NCBI RefSeq assembly: GCF_029968095.1
Contig: NZ_JASCIR010000013.1
Coordinates: 1-64,000 of the forward strand
Length of the DNA stretch: 64,000 nucleotides
Reading direction: 5' to 3'
Source of the DNA: Streptomyces solicavernae
Lineage (GTDB): Bacteria > Actinomycetota > Actinomycetes > Streptomycetales > Streptomycetaceae
Shown: positions 1 through 7,409 of the stretch, piece by piece
How positions within the stretch are numbered: position 1 is the stretch's first letter
How the letters are laid out: every line of letters starts with the position of its first letter
Program-made: the position numbers and the translations under genes
Notes under the pieces: generated by a model
Told to the model about the DNA's origin: nothing
Database searches by the model: none
What the model saw: only the letters and a program-made list of their open reading frames with translations

Positions 1-29
1 ACGAGCGACCACTACGCGTTCGGGACCCG

Positions 30-46
30 CCCCCCCCCCCCCCCCC
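30..46. repeat. 17-C homopolymer
   Basis: An uninterrupted run of 17 C residues. Such runs are rare even in GC-rich coding DNA and slip during both replication and sequencing. It lies just before a set of gene fragments, so the real length and the local assembly are both uncertain. Confidence 0.9.
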
Positions 47-59
47 ACCCCCTCCGCCC

Positions 60-345
60 CGGACGCGGTGCCCCCGGAGCCGTACCACGGCATCTACGGC
101 AGGCCCGCGTTCGTCACGTCCCCTGCACGTCGGCTCATCTGCCCCGCTGGGCGTTCCAGGACGCCCCCATCCGCCCGACGGGCCCCGGGACACGCCCTGG
201 AACACCCGCGACGTACAGCGGCACGGGCGCCCCCGGCGACGAGGGCGACCATGGGGACCAGCCGCGGACGTCCTCGACGCCCTGCGCCCCCAGCACACCC
301 AGGTCGCCGAGCGGGTCGACCGACTCCAGGAGCTGCCCCGGCTCA
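60..345 (+). pseudogene. unidentified coding remnants
   Basis: No intact gene is visible. Two short pieces read like real protein. About 66-170 contains a stretch ending near YGRPAFVT. About 267-345 reads DVLDALRPQHTQVAERVDRL, an amphipathic helix such as might end a regulator. The pieces are in different frames and neither has a credible start or a complete domain. I read this as debris from lost genes or as a misassembled junction. No function can be assigned. Confidence 0.3.
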
Positions 346-855
346 TTCCATCGGCGGCGCCCCGCTCGTGTCCCGTACGACCAGCTTCGGTTCGATCACG
401 GCCTCCCTCGGGTCGAGCGACTGGTCCTCAAGGCGCTCCACCGCGAAGCGGACCGCCTGCCCGGCCACGAGCCCGGCGTCCTGGCGGACCGTCGTGAGGG
501 CGACCGGCATCAGGTGCGAGAGATGGCTGTCGTCGTACCCGACCACCGAGACCTCGCGCGGCACGTCCACCCCGCCGCGCGCGAACGCCATCAACAGGCC
601 CATCGCGCACCGGTCGTTGGAGGCGAACACGGCGGTCGGCAGCGGTGTGCCCCGCTCGCGCTCGGCGATGAGCAGGCGGCCCGCCCGGACACCGGCCGCT
701 TCGCTGTGCTGGCCGGGCACCACCCGGGACTCCTCCTGCAGACCCAGGCGGCGCATCGAGGCGCGGTACGCGCGGCGGCGCTCGGCGGAACCCGGTTCGC
801 GGCCGCCGTCGATGTGCACGATCCGGCGGTGCCCGAGCTCGGCCAGGTGGTCCAT
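343..855 (-). pseudogene. truncated LacI-family transcriptional regulator (effector domain only)
   Basis: The frame encodes about 170 residues typical of the C-terminal sugar-binding half of LacI/GalR regulators: HLAELGHRRIVHIDG, PTAVFASNDRCAMGLL, VPREVSVVGYDDSHLSHLMPVALTTVRQD, then a normal C-terminus. Intact family members are about 330-345 residues. The N-terminal helix-turn-helix and the first half of the periplasmic-binding-protein fold are absent. Upstream of the apparent ATG at 855 the frame meets a stop codon within a few codons, and the opposite strand starts an unrelated fragment. It cannot bind DNA as a LacI protein, so it is called a pseudogene. It probably once controlled the sugar genes represented by the neighbouring TIM-barrel fragments. 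Confidence 0.75.
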
Positions 856-856
856 G

Positions 857-936
857 AGCTACGAGCGTGAGGGCATCGCCCTCAACCTGGAGGCGCACCC
901 GGACGACTTCTGCGAGGAGAACAACCCGGCCGTCGA
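857..936 (+). pseudogene. fragment of a sugar phosphate isomerase/epimerase TIM barrel
   Basis: About 27 codons reading YEREGIALNLEAHPDDFCEE and on to NNPAVD resemble an internal strand-helix of AP-endonuclease-2-type sugar isomerases, where the Glu and His of NLEAHPDD are metal-site residues. In such enzymes this segment lies in the middle of the protein, so the ATG at 857 is unlikely to be a true start. After the Asp of AVD the frame loses similarity and the next fragment continues one frame away. The piece is bounded by the LacI fragment on one side and by a different isomerase on the other, with no spacer. Confidence 0.55.
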
Positions 937-939
937 CCC

Positions 940-1782
940 GAGGCGTACCTGGAGCCCTTCGCGGCGGCCGGCGTCGAGCTGACCGGGCTCAACGTCAACG
1001 GCAACCCGCTTGACCCGCACCCCGAGGCCGGGCCACGGCACGCGGCGGATCTGCGGCGCGCGATCGAGGTGGCGGGTCTGCTCGGCGTACGGCGCGTGGT
1101 CACGATGTCCGGACTGCCCGCCGCGGAACCCGGGGGACGGGTGCCGGCCTGGAACGTCAACCCGTGGCACAGCGCGTACCTGGACTCCCTGGAGTACCAG
1201 TGGGACCGGGTGGCGGTGCCGTTCTGGCGGGACGTCGAGCAGCTGGCGGCCCGGCACGGAGTCGGGGTGTGCATCGAGATGCACCCGCACAACCTGGTCT
1301 TCAACCCGGCCACGCTCAGGCGCCTGGTCGAGCGCACCGAGGCCCGCCACATCGGCGCGGAACTCGACCCGAGCCACCTGTTCTGGCAGGGCATCGACCC
1401 GGTGGCGGCCGTCGAGGACCTGGGCCCGCTGGTGTTCCACGCGGCGGCCAAGGACACCCGGCTCAACCCGCGCTGCCGCGTCGACGGCGTGCTCGACGAC
1501 CGCTTCACCCGGGTCACGCGGAGCCCCCTCTCCCTGGGCGGCCCCTGGACCCTCAACGACTGGCCCACGGAGTCGAGTTGGGACTTCGTGGCGGTCGGCC
1601 GCGGCCACGACACGTCGTACTGGCGCGACTTCCTGGCCGCGCTCGCGAGGGTCGACCCGGACATGGCCGTGAACATCGAGCACGAGGACGCGGAGCTGGG
1701 CCGCCTTGAGGGTCTGGAGGTGGCGGCCGGGACACTCCGGGCTGCGGCTGCGGCTGCGGCGGCTCCGGCAGCAGGGGGGTGA
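940..1782 (+). pseudogene. N-terminally truncated sugar phosphate isomerase/epimerase
   Basis: About 280 residues of a sugar phosphate isomerase/epimerase: GVELTGLNVNGNPLDPHPE, VVTMSGLPAAEPGG, EMHPHNLVFNPATLRRLVE, ELDPSHLFWQGIDPVAAVED, AAAKDTRLN, WDFVAVGRGHDTSYW, MAVNIEHEDAELGRLEGLEV. Relatives are about 340 residues and begin roughly 60 residues earlier. Here the missing N-terminus is replaced by the fragment at 857-936, which is out of frame. The first in-frame start is GTG 1069, with no convincing ribosome-binding site, and using it would remove more of the barrel. The metal-binding and catalytic segments that remain look unmutated, so the truncation is probably recent. The C-terminus ends in an alanine run. 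Confidence 0.7.
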
Positions 1783-1908
1783 GGCACCGGGCCGGGCGGC
1801 TGCCGACGTCCGGCCGGTGACCCACCACGACACCGGCGGGGTGACGTACGCCGAGTGCTATCTGCGGTGGCTGCGGCACGCGGGGGGGGGCAGGGCACGG
1901 CGCTCCGG

Positions 1909-2175
1909 TCAGCCGGACGGTTCCTGAGGTTCCGGCTGGGTCGAGGGGCGGTTCTGCTGTTCGCCTCTGCGGCCGGTGCCCGCCTCGTCGGTCTCCGGCA
2001 CATCGCCTTGCGCCGTCTCGGAACCGCCCTCGTCCGGTCCGGTGCCCGGTGTCGGGACGTCCCAGTGGTCCTCGCTCCCGGTGTCGTCGGGGCTCGCCTG
2101 CTGGTCCTGCGGGTCGTGGGGTACGGCGTCGGGCTTGCGGGTCGAGGTCTGCGCGGGCTCCCGGTCGTCGGGCAT
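1909..2175 (-). CDS. small acidic disordered protein, unknown function
   Basis: An 88-residue, very hydrophilic protein rich in Asp, Glu, Gln, Pro, Ser and Thr, starting MPDDREPAQTSTRKPDAVPH. It has no hydrophobic segment and is probably unfolded in solution. AAGGGAG precedes the ATG at a normal distance, which is the main reason for calling it a gene. Similar low-complexity proteins occur in streptomycetes, often annotated as hypothetical. It is the last of three small genes on this strand (2844, 2418, 2175), each with its own ribosome-binding site, and they may be co-transcribed. No function is proposed. Confidence 0.6.
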   Translation of the reverse strand: MPDDREPAQTSTRKPDAVPHDPQDQQASPDDTGSEDHWDVPTPGTGPDEGGSETAQGDVPETDEAGTGRRGEQQNRPSTQPEPQEPSG

Positions 2176-2226
2176 GGTGCGCTCCCTTCACGTTCCGGCG
2201 GTCGGCCGCCTGCGGTCGGGGTCGGG

Positions 2227-2418
2227 TCAGTGGCGCCTGGCCTCCCGGCGGGCGGCCTTCGCGGCCTTCGCCGCCTCCTCGGCCCGGCGCGCGGCCTCCG
2301 ACTCCCGGCGCCCCTCCTCCTTGAGCTCCTCCCGGTGGAGGGCGACGCCGTCGGTCTGCTTCTTCGCCGCCATGATCCGGGCGAGCTTCGCCCGGACGAC
2401 GTCCATCTGGTTTCCCAT
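2227..2418 (-). CDS. small basic helical protein, unknown function
   Basis: A 63-residue protein, MGNQMDVVRAKLARIMAAKK at the start, then a long charged helix rich in Glu, Arg, Lys and Ala (about residues 22-62) that is probably one continuous amphipathic or coiled-coil helix. AAGGGAG lies about 9 nt before the ATG. The unit GCAAGGGAGCC-like sequence also precedes its neighbours, so expression signals look genuine. It is cytoplasmic by composition. No domain family is recognised with confidence. Confidence 0.6.
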   Translation of the reverse strand: MGNQMDVVRAKLARIMAAKKQTDGVALHREELKEEGRRESEAARRAEEAAKAAKAARREARRH

Positions 2419-2517
2419 CGTGCTTCCGGCTCCCTTGCCTTGCTCGCGGCTGCCTTGCTCGCGGCCGTCTTGCTCGCGGCCGCCTCGCTCGCGGCCGCGC
2501 CGCGCGTATCGCGGGGG

Positions 2518-2844
2518 TCAGCGCCCCAGCGCGCGGCGGAGTTCCTGCTTGTTCATGGTGGAGCGGCCCTCGATGTTCTTCTTCTGGGCCTCCGCGTACA
2601 GCTGGTCCTTGGTGGGTCCCTGCGCTCCGGAGTGCGAGCGCTGCCCGCCGCGCTCCGGGGCGGACTTGGGGTCCTTCGTCGAGGTCCGGCTCGCGGTACG
2701 GGACTCGCCCGCGCGGGCACGTTCCTTGTTCACCGTCCGGGCGGCGATCTCCTCGGCCCGCTGCTTTGAGACTCCGCGCTCCTTGGCGCCTTCCTTGACG
2801 TGCTCGTACTGTCGCTCGCGTTTCGCGCTCGATCCGGCAGGCAT
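2518..2844 (-). CDS. plasmid stabilisation protein-like / Rho N-terminal-like small protein
   Basis: A 108-residue basic, helical protein starting MPAGSSAKRERQYEHVKEGA. The N-terminal 45 residues (KEGAKERGVSKQRAEEIAARTVNKERA) match a small actinobacterial family often annotated as plasmid stabilisation protein. The C-terminal 30 residues (TKDQLYAEAQKKNIEGRSTMNKQELRRAL) look like a Rho-N / SAP-like helix-extended-loop-helix nucleic-acid-binding motif. AGGAGG precedes the ATG. The annotation rests on similarity only; a role in plasmid maintenance is not established for chromosomal copies. DNA or RNA binding is plausible. Confidence 0.7.
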   Translation of the reverse strand: MPAGSSAKRERQYEHVKEGAKERGVSKQRAEEIAARTVNKERARAGESRTASRTSTKDPKSAPERGGQRSHSGAQGPTKDQLYAEAQKKNIEGRSTMNKQELRRALGR

Positions 2845-3015
2845 CTCGGCCCTCCTGGTCGTACGTGGTCACGGGGGCCGGTGACGGAAGGTGTCCGCTG
2901 CGCCGAGTACCCCTCGGGCGCCGGCCGAACCGGCACGGACCGTGCGCGTACGGCCCGACGGCTCCCACTGTGCGCTTCGATGTCCACGGCGGCAAACGCG
3001 CAGCTGAACGGCGCC

Positions 3016-3432
3016 TCAGTGCGGGGGCGCGGCGCCCGTCATGTGCGGGCAGCGGCTGCCGCGTTCGACGAACTCGATGCCCGTTTCCTCGGCCAGCGCG
3101 GCGAAGAAGCCACGGCCCTCGGCGGACTGCCGTGACGTGGACCAGCGGTAGCCGGGCGCCCGGTCGGCGACCAAGGTGAGCGCCTCGCGGCCGACGCCGC
3201 GGCCCTGCCAGTGCGTGGCGACGGCGATGTTGGCGACGAACACGGCGGCACAGGCCGCGCACGTCTGGTGGTCGAGCTGCCCCACGGTCCGTTCGTCCGC
3301 GTCGAGGAACGTGAGCACGCGCGGCCCGGCCGGGGCGCCGTCGGTCAGGGCGAGCCGGAAGTGCACCGTCCCGCAGGCGGGGGCGTGCGCGGGCCAGAAG
3401 CGCCGGTGCAGCCGCTCACGCAGCCCGCTCAT
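3016..3432 (-). CDS. GNAT-family N-acetyltransferase
   Basis: A 138-residue protein with the GNAT core: VFVANIAVATHWQGRGVGREAL carries the acetyl-CoA pyrophosphate-binding loop (Q/RxxGxG/A form, QGRGVG), followed by FFAALAEETGIEFVE. It should transfer an acetyl group from acetyl-CoA to an unidentified amine. The start is taken as ATG 3432 (MSGLRERLHRRFW) because the frame upstream runs through a 9-bp tandem repeat and then antisense to the next gene. The ribosome-binding site is weak. A Cys-Ala-Ala-Cys stretch (CAACAAVF) lies just before the acetyl-CoA strand. Confidence 0.7.
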   Translation of the reverse strand: MSGLRERLHRRFWPAHAPACGTVHFRLALTDGAPAGPRVLTFLDADERTVGQLDHQTCAACAAVFVANIAVATHWQGRGVGREALTLVADRAPGYRWSTSRQSAEGRGFFAALAEETGIEFVERGSRCPHMTGAAPPH

Positions 3433-3436
3433 CTCG

Positions 3437-3535
3437 CACGCCCAGCACGCCCAGCACGCCCAGCACGCCCAGTACGCGCCGTGCGCCCTGCACGCCCTGC
3501 ATACCCCGTACGCCCCGCACGCTGCGTACGAAGCC
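3437..3535. repeat. 9-bp tandem repeat upstream of the GNAT gene
   Basis: Four perfect copies of CACGCCCAG (3437-3472) followed by about seven degenerate 9-bp copies (TACGCGCCG, TGCGCCCTG, CACGCCCTG and so on). The array begins five bases before the GNAT start codon and fills part of the gap to the TPR gene. The remaining sequence to 3688 shows no gene. Confidence 0.85.
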
Positions 3536-3688
3536 TCGTCAACCTCGTACCCACGGGGCCTCCAGTGCGAAGCGGTGTCATCCGGCACCCTACGCGCGTG
3601 GAGGCCCCGCCGGGCAAGGCTTGCGGAAGTGCTGTTCGACACGCTTGTAGAAATCGCTGGAGCGCCCTCCCGCTCGGGGAGACGCCTC

Positions 3689-4120
3689 CTAGTCGTCCTC
3701 CGCCGCCGAGAACGCCCGCGCCATCCGCAGCCACGGCGCCGCCTCCTCCTTCCGGCTCTGCCGCTCCAGGGTGCGGCCGAGCAGCAGATGGGCGTACGCG
3801 TCCACCGGGTCCCGCTCGACCAGCTCACGCAACTCGGCCTCCGCGCGGCCGAGTTGGGCCGAGTGGTAGTACGCGCGGGCCAGCAGCATCCGGGCGGCGG
3901 TGTGCTCCGGGAACTCCTCGACGACCTCGGCGAGCAGCCGCGCGGCGGCCCCGTACCGCTTCTCGCCGAACAGCAGCCCGGCGCGCTCCCAGCGCTCGAC
4001 CGGGGACTCCTCGCGGGCGACGGCGCCCTCGGGCCCGTCGTCGAAGAGGTGCAGCGCGCCGGCCCAGCGGTCCTCGGTCGCCCGGCCGTCGGGGCGCACG
4101 CTGTCGAACCTGTCGGTCAT
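3689..4120 (-). CDS. tetratricopeptide repeat protein
   Basis: A 143-residue protein made mostly of TPR helices: WERAGLLFGEKRYGAAARLL, FPEHTAARMLLARAYYHSAQ, AELRELVERDPVDAYAHLLL, GRTLERQSRKEEAAPWLRMA, giving about two and a half repeats between residues 40 and 135. TPRs are protein-interaction scaffolds; the partner is unknown. AGGAAGGGA precedes the ATG at a good distance. No signal peptide, so cytoplasmic. Small TPR proteins of this size are common in Streptomyces. Confidence 0.8.
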   Translation of the reverse strand: MTDRFDSVRPDGRATEDRWAGALHLFDDGPEGAVAREESPVERWERAGLLFGEKRYGAAARLLAEVVEEFPEHTAARMLLARAYYHSAQLGRAEAELRELVERDPVDAYAHLLLGRTLERQSRKEEAAPWLRMARAFSAAEDD

Positions 4121-4153
4121 GGCACATCCCTTCCTGTGCGTTGTGACTGTCCG

Positions 4154-4765
4154 CTACTCCGCCTGAAGCGCGGCGAGTTGCTCCTCGAACGGCACGACGG
4201 TGAAGTCGTCGCCCGGTGTGCCGCCCGCGCGCGGCGCGTGGTGCAGGGCGGCGCCCGTCATCAGGCCGGCCAGCTCGCCCGCCGCCCGCTCGATCCGGCC
4301 GTCGAGACCGGCCGCGCCCCAGTCCTCGGAGGCGGCGTACACCGCGGTCGGCACGGTCAGGGCCCGCAGATACGCGAAGAGCGGGCGCAGCGCGTGCTCC
4401 AGGACGAGCGAGTGCCGGGCACTGCCCCCGGTCGCGGCGAGCAGCACCGGCTTGCCGCCGAGCGCGTCCTTGTCGAGCAGGTCGAAGAACGACTTGAACA
4501 GTCCGCTGTACGAGGCGGAGAACACCGGCGTGACCACGATCAGGCCGTCAGCCGACGCCACCGCGTCCAGGGCCTCGGACAGGGCGCGGCCCGGGAAGCC
4601 GCTGGTGAAGTTCTGCGCGATCTCCACAGCGAGCTCCCGCACCTCGACGACGCGCACGTCCACGGGACCCTGCGCCTGTGCCTGCACGGCAGCCGTCAGC
4701 CGGTCCGCGAGCAGCCGGGTCGACGACGGGACGCTCAGCCCGGCCGATACGACGGTCAGCTTCAT
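4154..4765 (-). CDS. NADPH-dependent FMN reductase, CE1759-type
   Basis: A 203-residue flavodoxin-like reductase starting MKLTVVSAGLSVPSSTRLLA. The N-terminal strand and phosphate-binding loop SAGLSVPSSTR, then ADGLIVVTPVFSASYSGLFK and LLAATGGSARHSL, are typical of the LLM-partnered FMN reductase family. It would supply reduced FMN to the monooxygenase encoded immediately upstream. Its ATG overlaps that gene's stop (ATGA at 4762-4765), so translation is coupled. Confidence 0.85.
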   Translation of the reverse strand: MKLTVVSAGLSVPSSTRLLADRLTAAVQAQAQGPVDVRVVEVRELAVEIAQNFTSGFPGRALSEALDAVASADGLIVVTPVFSASYSGLFKSFFDLLDKDALGGKPVLLAATGGSARHSLVLEHALRPLFAYLRALTVPTAVYAASEDWGAAGLDGRIERAAGELAGLMTGAALHHAPRAGGTPGDDFTVVPFEEQLAALQAE

Positions 4766-5886
4766 GCGACGGTCACTCCTTCTTCTGTGACGTCCTTTGC
4801 GACGTCCTTTGCGACTTCCTTGGCGGCGAGCAGCGAGGCGTGCGTCGGCGCGTCCGGCACCCCCGCCGGCCGCAGCTTGGCGAACTCCTCGCGCAGCACC
4901 GGCACGACCTCCTCGCCGAGCAGGTCGAGCTGCTCCAGGACGGTCTTCAGCGGCAGGCCCGCGTGGTCCATCAGGAACAGCTGGCGCTGGTAGTCGCCCG
5001 CGTACTCCCGGAAGGACAGGGTCCGTTCGATCACCTGCTGCGGGGAGCCCACGGTCAGCGGCGTCTGCCGGGTGAAGTCCTCCAGGCTCGGCCCGTGCCC
5101 GTACACCGGCGCGTTGTCGAAGTACGGGCGGAACTCCCGTACCGCGTCCTGGGAGTTGTGCCGCATGAACACCTGGCCGCCGAGGCCGACGATCGCCTGC
5201 TCGGGGGTGCCGTGGCCGTGGTGCGCGTACCGCGTGCGGTAGAGCTCGATCATCTTCTTGGTGTGGTCGGCCGGCCAGAAGATGTTGTTGTGGAAGAACC
5301 CGTCCCCGTAGTACGCGGCCTGCTCCGCGATCTCCGGCGAGCGGATGGAGCCGTGCCAGACGAACGGCGGTACGTCGTCGAGGGGGCGCGGCGTGGACGT
5401 GAAGCCCTGCAGCGGCGTGCGGAACTTGCCCTCCCAGTTCACCGTCTCCTCGCGCCACAGACGGCGCAGGAGTGCGTAGTTCTCGATGGCGAGCGGGATG
5501 CCCTGCCGGATGTCCTTGCCGAACCAGGGGTAGACGGGGCCGGTGTTGCCGCGTCCCGTCATCACGTCCACGCGTCCGTCGGCGAGGTGCTGGAGCATCG
5601 CGAAGTCCTCCGCGATCTTCACCGGGTCGTTGGTGGTGATGAGGGTGGTGGAGGTGGAGAGGATCAGCTTCTCGGTCTGCGCCGCGACGTACCCCAGCAT
5701 CGTGGTCGGGGACGACGGCACGAACGGCGGGTTGTGGTGCTCGCCGGTCGCGAAGACGTCGAGGCCGACCTCCTCGGCCTTCCGCGCGATGGCGACCATG
5801 GCCTTGATCCGCTCGCGCTCGGTCGGCGTGCGGCCCGTGGTCGGGTCCTGCGTGACGTCGCCGACAGTGAAGATCCCGAACTGCAT
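4762..5886 (-). CDS. LLM-class flavin-dependent monooxygenase, CE1758-type
   Basis: A 374-residue luciferase-like monooxygenase. MQFGIFTVGDVTQDPTTGRT is the first strand; FATGEHHNPPFVPSSP, LSTSTTLITTNDPVKIAEDF, MTGRGNTGPVYPWFG and AAYYGDGFFHNN are the expected flavin-barrel segments. It should use FMNH2 made by the adjacent reductase to oxygenate an unknown substrate. A GTG at 5895 is in frame, but GGAGG occupies 5895-5899, placing the ribosome-binding site 8 nt before ATG 5886, so ATG 5886 is preferred. The C-terminus carries a KEVAKDVAKDV tail encoded by three 12-bp repeats (4789-4824). Confidence 0.9.
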   Translation of the reverse strand: MQFGIFTVGDVTQDPTTGRTPTERERIKAMVAIARKAEEVGLDVFATGEHHNPPFVPSSPTTMLGYVAAQTEKLILSTSTTLITTNDPVKIAEDFAMLQHLADGRVDVMTGRGNTGPVYPWFGKDIRQGIPLAIENYALLRRLWREETVNWEGKFRTPLQGFTSTPRPLDDVPPFVWHGSIRSPEIAEQAAYYGDGFFHNNIFWPADHTKKMIELYRTRYAHHGHGTPEQAIVGLGGQVFMRHNSQDAVREFRPYFDNAPVYGHGPSLEDFTRQTPLTVGSPQQVIERTLSFREYAGDYQRQLFLMDHAGLPLKTVLEQLDLLGEEVVPVLREEFAKLRPAGVPDAPTHASLLAAKEVAKDVAKDVTEEGVTVA

Positions 5887-5902
5887 GGGAGCCACCTCCG
5901 TA

Positions 5903-5922
5903 TTAGTTTACGATTCAACTAA
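5903..5922. promoter_or_regulatory. AT-rich inverted repeat, probable operator of the LLM operon
   Basis: TTAGTTTACGATTCAACTAA has 6-bp arms (TTAGTT / AACTAA) around 8 nt and lies just upstream of the ribosome-binding site of the monooxygenase gene. It is strikingly AT-rich for this DNA. MarR-family operators often look like this. No regulator gene is adjacent, so the factor is unknown. Confidence 0.55.
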
Positions 5923-6074
5923 CACCTTGAGCGTAGCAGGTGGCGGGGATATTCCCGGGCCGGGGGCGGGCGGGGAAGCGCAGGTGAGAGGCCGCGTCAG
6001 GGCCGACAAGTGAACCATCCGCCCGCGGCGCGGCCCCCGCGCCGGTGTCCGCGGCGCTCTGGCCGACGGACACC

Positions 6075-6122
6075 GGCCGCCCGTAGCAGCGGAGCTCAGG
6101 CCGCCCGTAGCAGGGGAGCTCA
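6075..6122. repeat. 24-bp direct duplication including a stop codon
   Basis: Two 24-bp copies (6075-6098 and 6099-6122) differing at one or two bases. Read on the minus strand each copy begins TGAGCTCC; the second is the real TGA of the MFS gene. The duplicated unit therefore contains the stop codon. Confidence 0.85.
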
Positions 6123-7409
6123 GACCGCCGCCACCGCCTGCGGCGCCCGCTCCGCGAGCCGTCCCGAGCGGTGCAGGCCGTACACCGCGGCCGCACAGCC
6201 CAGGCCGACGGCGAGCAGCGCGCACCACGGCAGCGCCGCAAGGCCCGCGGCCCGCGCCGCGTCGAGGGCGGCGCCGGTGAGCAGGTTGCCGAGGGTGATG
6301 CCGATGCCGCAGACGGTGTTGTAGAGGCCGTAGTGCGTGGCGACGAGCCGGTCGCCGGAGAGCCGCACGAGGGTGTCCATCTCGAAGGGGTACGCGATCA
6401 TCGTGCCGAGCGCGAGCAGCAGCGCGGCGAGCGCGGGCGGCCCGGCCGCGAGCAGCCACAGCCCCGCCCCCCGGTCCGGCACGGGAAGCGCCGACGCGGC
6501 GAGCAGCGGCAGGAACGCGCACCCCAGCACCGCGAGCCCGCACGTGAGCGCCCGCCCCGGCGCCATGCGGGCCTTGCACCAGGCGGTCACCCGGGTCTGC
6601 CCGAGGACCGTGCTCAGACCGGACACCGCGAACAGCAGCGCCACCGCGGCCGTCCCGGCACCCCCGTCCCCGCCGAGCCGTCGCACCTCCAGCGGCAGCG
6701 CCAGATACACCTGGAACGACAGCACGTACGAGCCGGTCATCGCCGCCGAGAACAGCAGGAACGGCCGGTTGGCCAGGATCGAGCGCCACTGCGCGAGCAC
6801 GCCCTCCGTGCTCCCGTCGCCCGTTTTCGTGGCCCCGCGGCGGGCCGGCAGCGCGCGGATCTGCACCACGCTGAGCACCGCGAAGATCCCCGCCGACACC
6901 AGGCACGTCACCCGGAAGTCCACCCCCGTGAGCACCATGCCGACCAGCGGGCCGAGCAGGATGCCCGCCTGGTAGAAGACGTTGAACAGCGCGAACGCCT
7001 CCACCCTGCGCTCCCCGGCGCCCGCCGCCAGATACGCCCGCACAGCCGGGTTGAACAGCGCCCCGGCCAGCCCGGTCGCCGCCGACGCGGCGAGCAGCGC
7101 GGGCAGCGAGTCGACCAGGGCGAGCGTCGCGAAGCCGAGGGTGCGCAGGGCGCAGCCCGCGACGATCAGCGGCTTGTAGCCGATCCGGTCCGCGAGCGTC
7201 CCGCCGACCAGGAACATGCCCTGCTGGCTGAAGTTCCGCACGCCGAGCACGAGCCCGACGACCCACCCGGCGAGGCCGAGCGTGCCGGAGAGATGCGCGG
7301 CGAGGTACGGCATCAGCATGTAGAAGCCGAGGTTGATGGTGAACTGATTGACCATCAGGAGTTGTACGGCGCGGTCGTGCGAGCGCACCTGCGCGAGCGT
7401 CCCCTTCAC
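6120..7409 (-). CDS. MFS transporter, probable exporter
   Basis: A 429-residue major facilitator with about 12 hydrophobic segments. The GTG start at 7409 gives MKGTLAQVRSHDRAVQLLMV, and GGTLADRIGYKPLIVAG is the MFS motif A (G-x3-D-R-x-G-x-K/R). A longer frame upstream is antisense-like and is rejected. The start overlaps the stop of the preceding PLP enzyme gene (GTGA, 7406-7409), so the two are translationally coupled and the transporter probably moves the product of that enzyme. Substrate unknown. The gene ends in the stop-containing 24-bp duplication. Confidence 0.85.
   Translation of the reverse strand: MKGTLAQVRSHDRAVQLLMVNQFTINLGFYMLMPYLAAHLSGTLGLAGWVVGLVLGVRNFSQQGMFLVGGTLADRIGYKPLIVAGCALRTLGFATLALVDSLPALLAASAATGLAGALFNPAVRAYLAAGAGERRVEAFALFNVFYQAGILLGPLVGMVLTGVDFRVTCLVSAGIFAVLSVVQIRALPARRGATKTGDGSTEGVLAQWRSILANRPFLLFSAAMTGSYVLSFQVYLALPLEVRRLGGDGGAGTAAVALLFAVSGLSTVLGQTRVTAWCKARMAPGRALTCGLAVLGCAFLPLLAASALPVPDRGAGLWLLAAGPPALAALLLALGTMIAYPFEMDTLVRLSGDRLVATHYGLYNTVCGIGITLGNLLTGAALDAARAAGLAALPWCALLAVGLGCAAAVYGLHRSGRLAERAPQAVAAV

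Noticed and set aside
68..982. 304-residue open frame on the plus strand
   Set aside because: It runs antisense through the LacI fragment and mixes unrelated compositions; only short parts resemble protein.
1553..3262. 569-residue minus-strand open frame
   Set aside because: A GC-rich shadow covering several better-supported small genes in other frames, with no domain.
3176..4993. 605-residue plus-strand frame containing His-Ala-Gln repeats
   Set aside because: Antisense to the TPR and FMN reductase genes; the repeats are the 9-bp array read in this frame.
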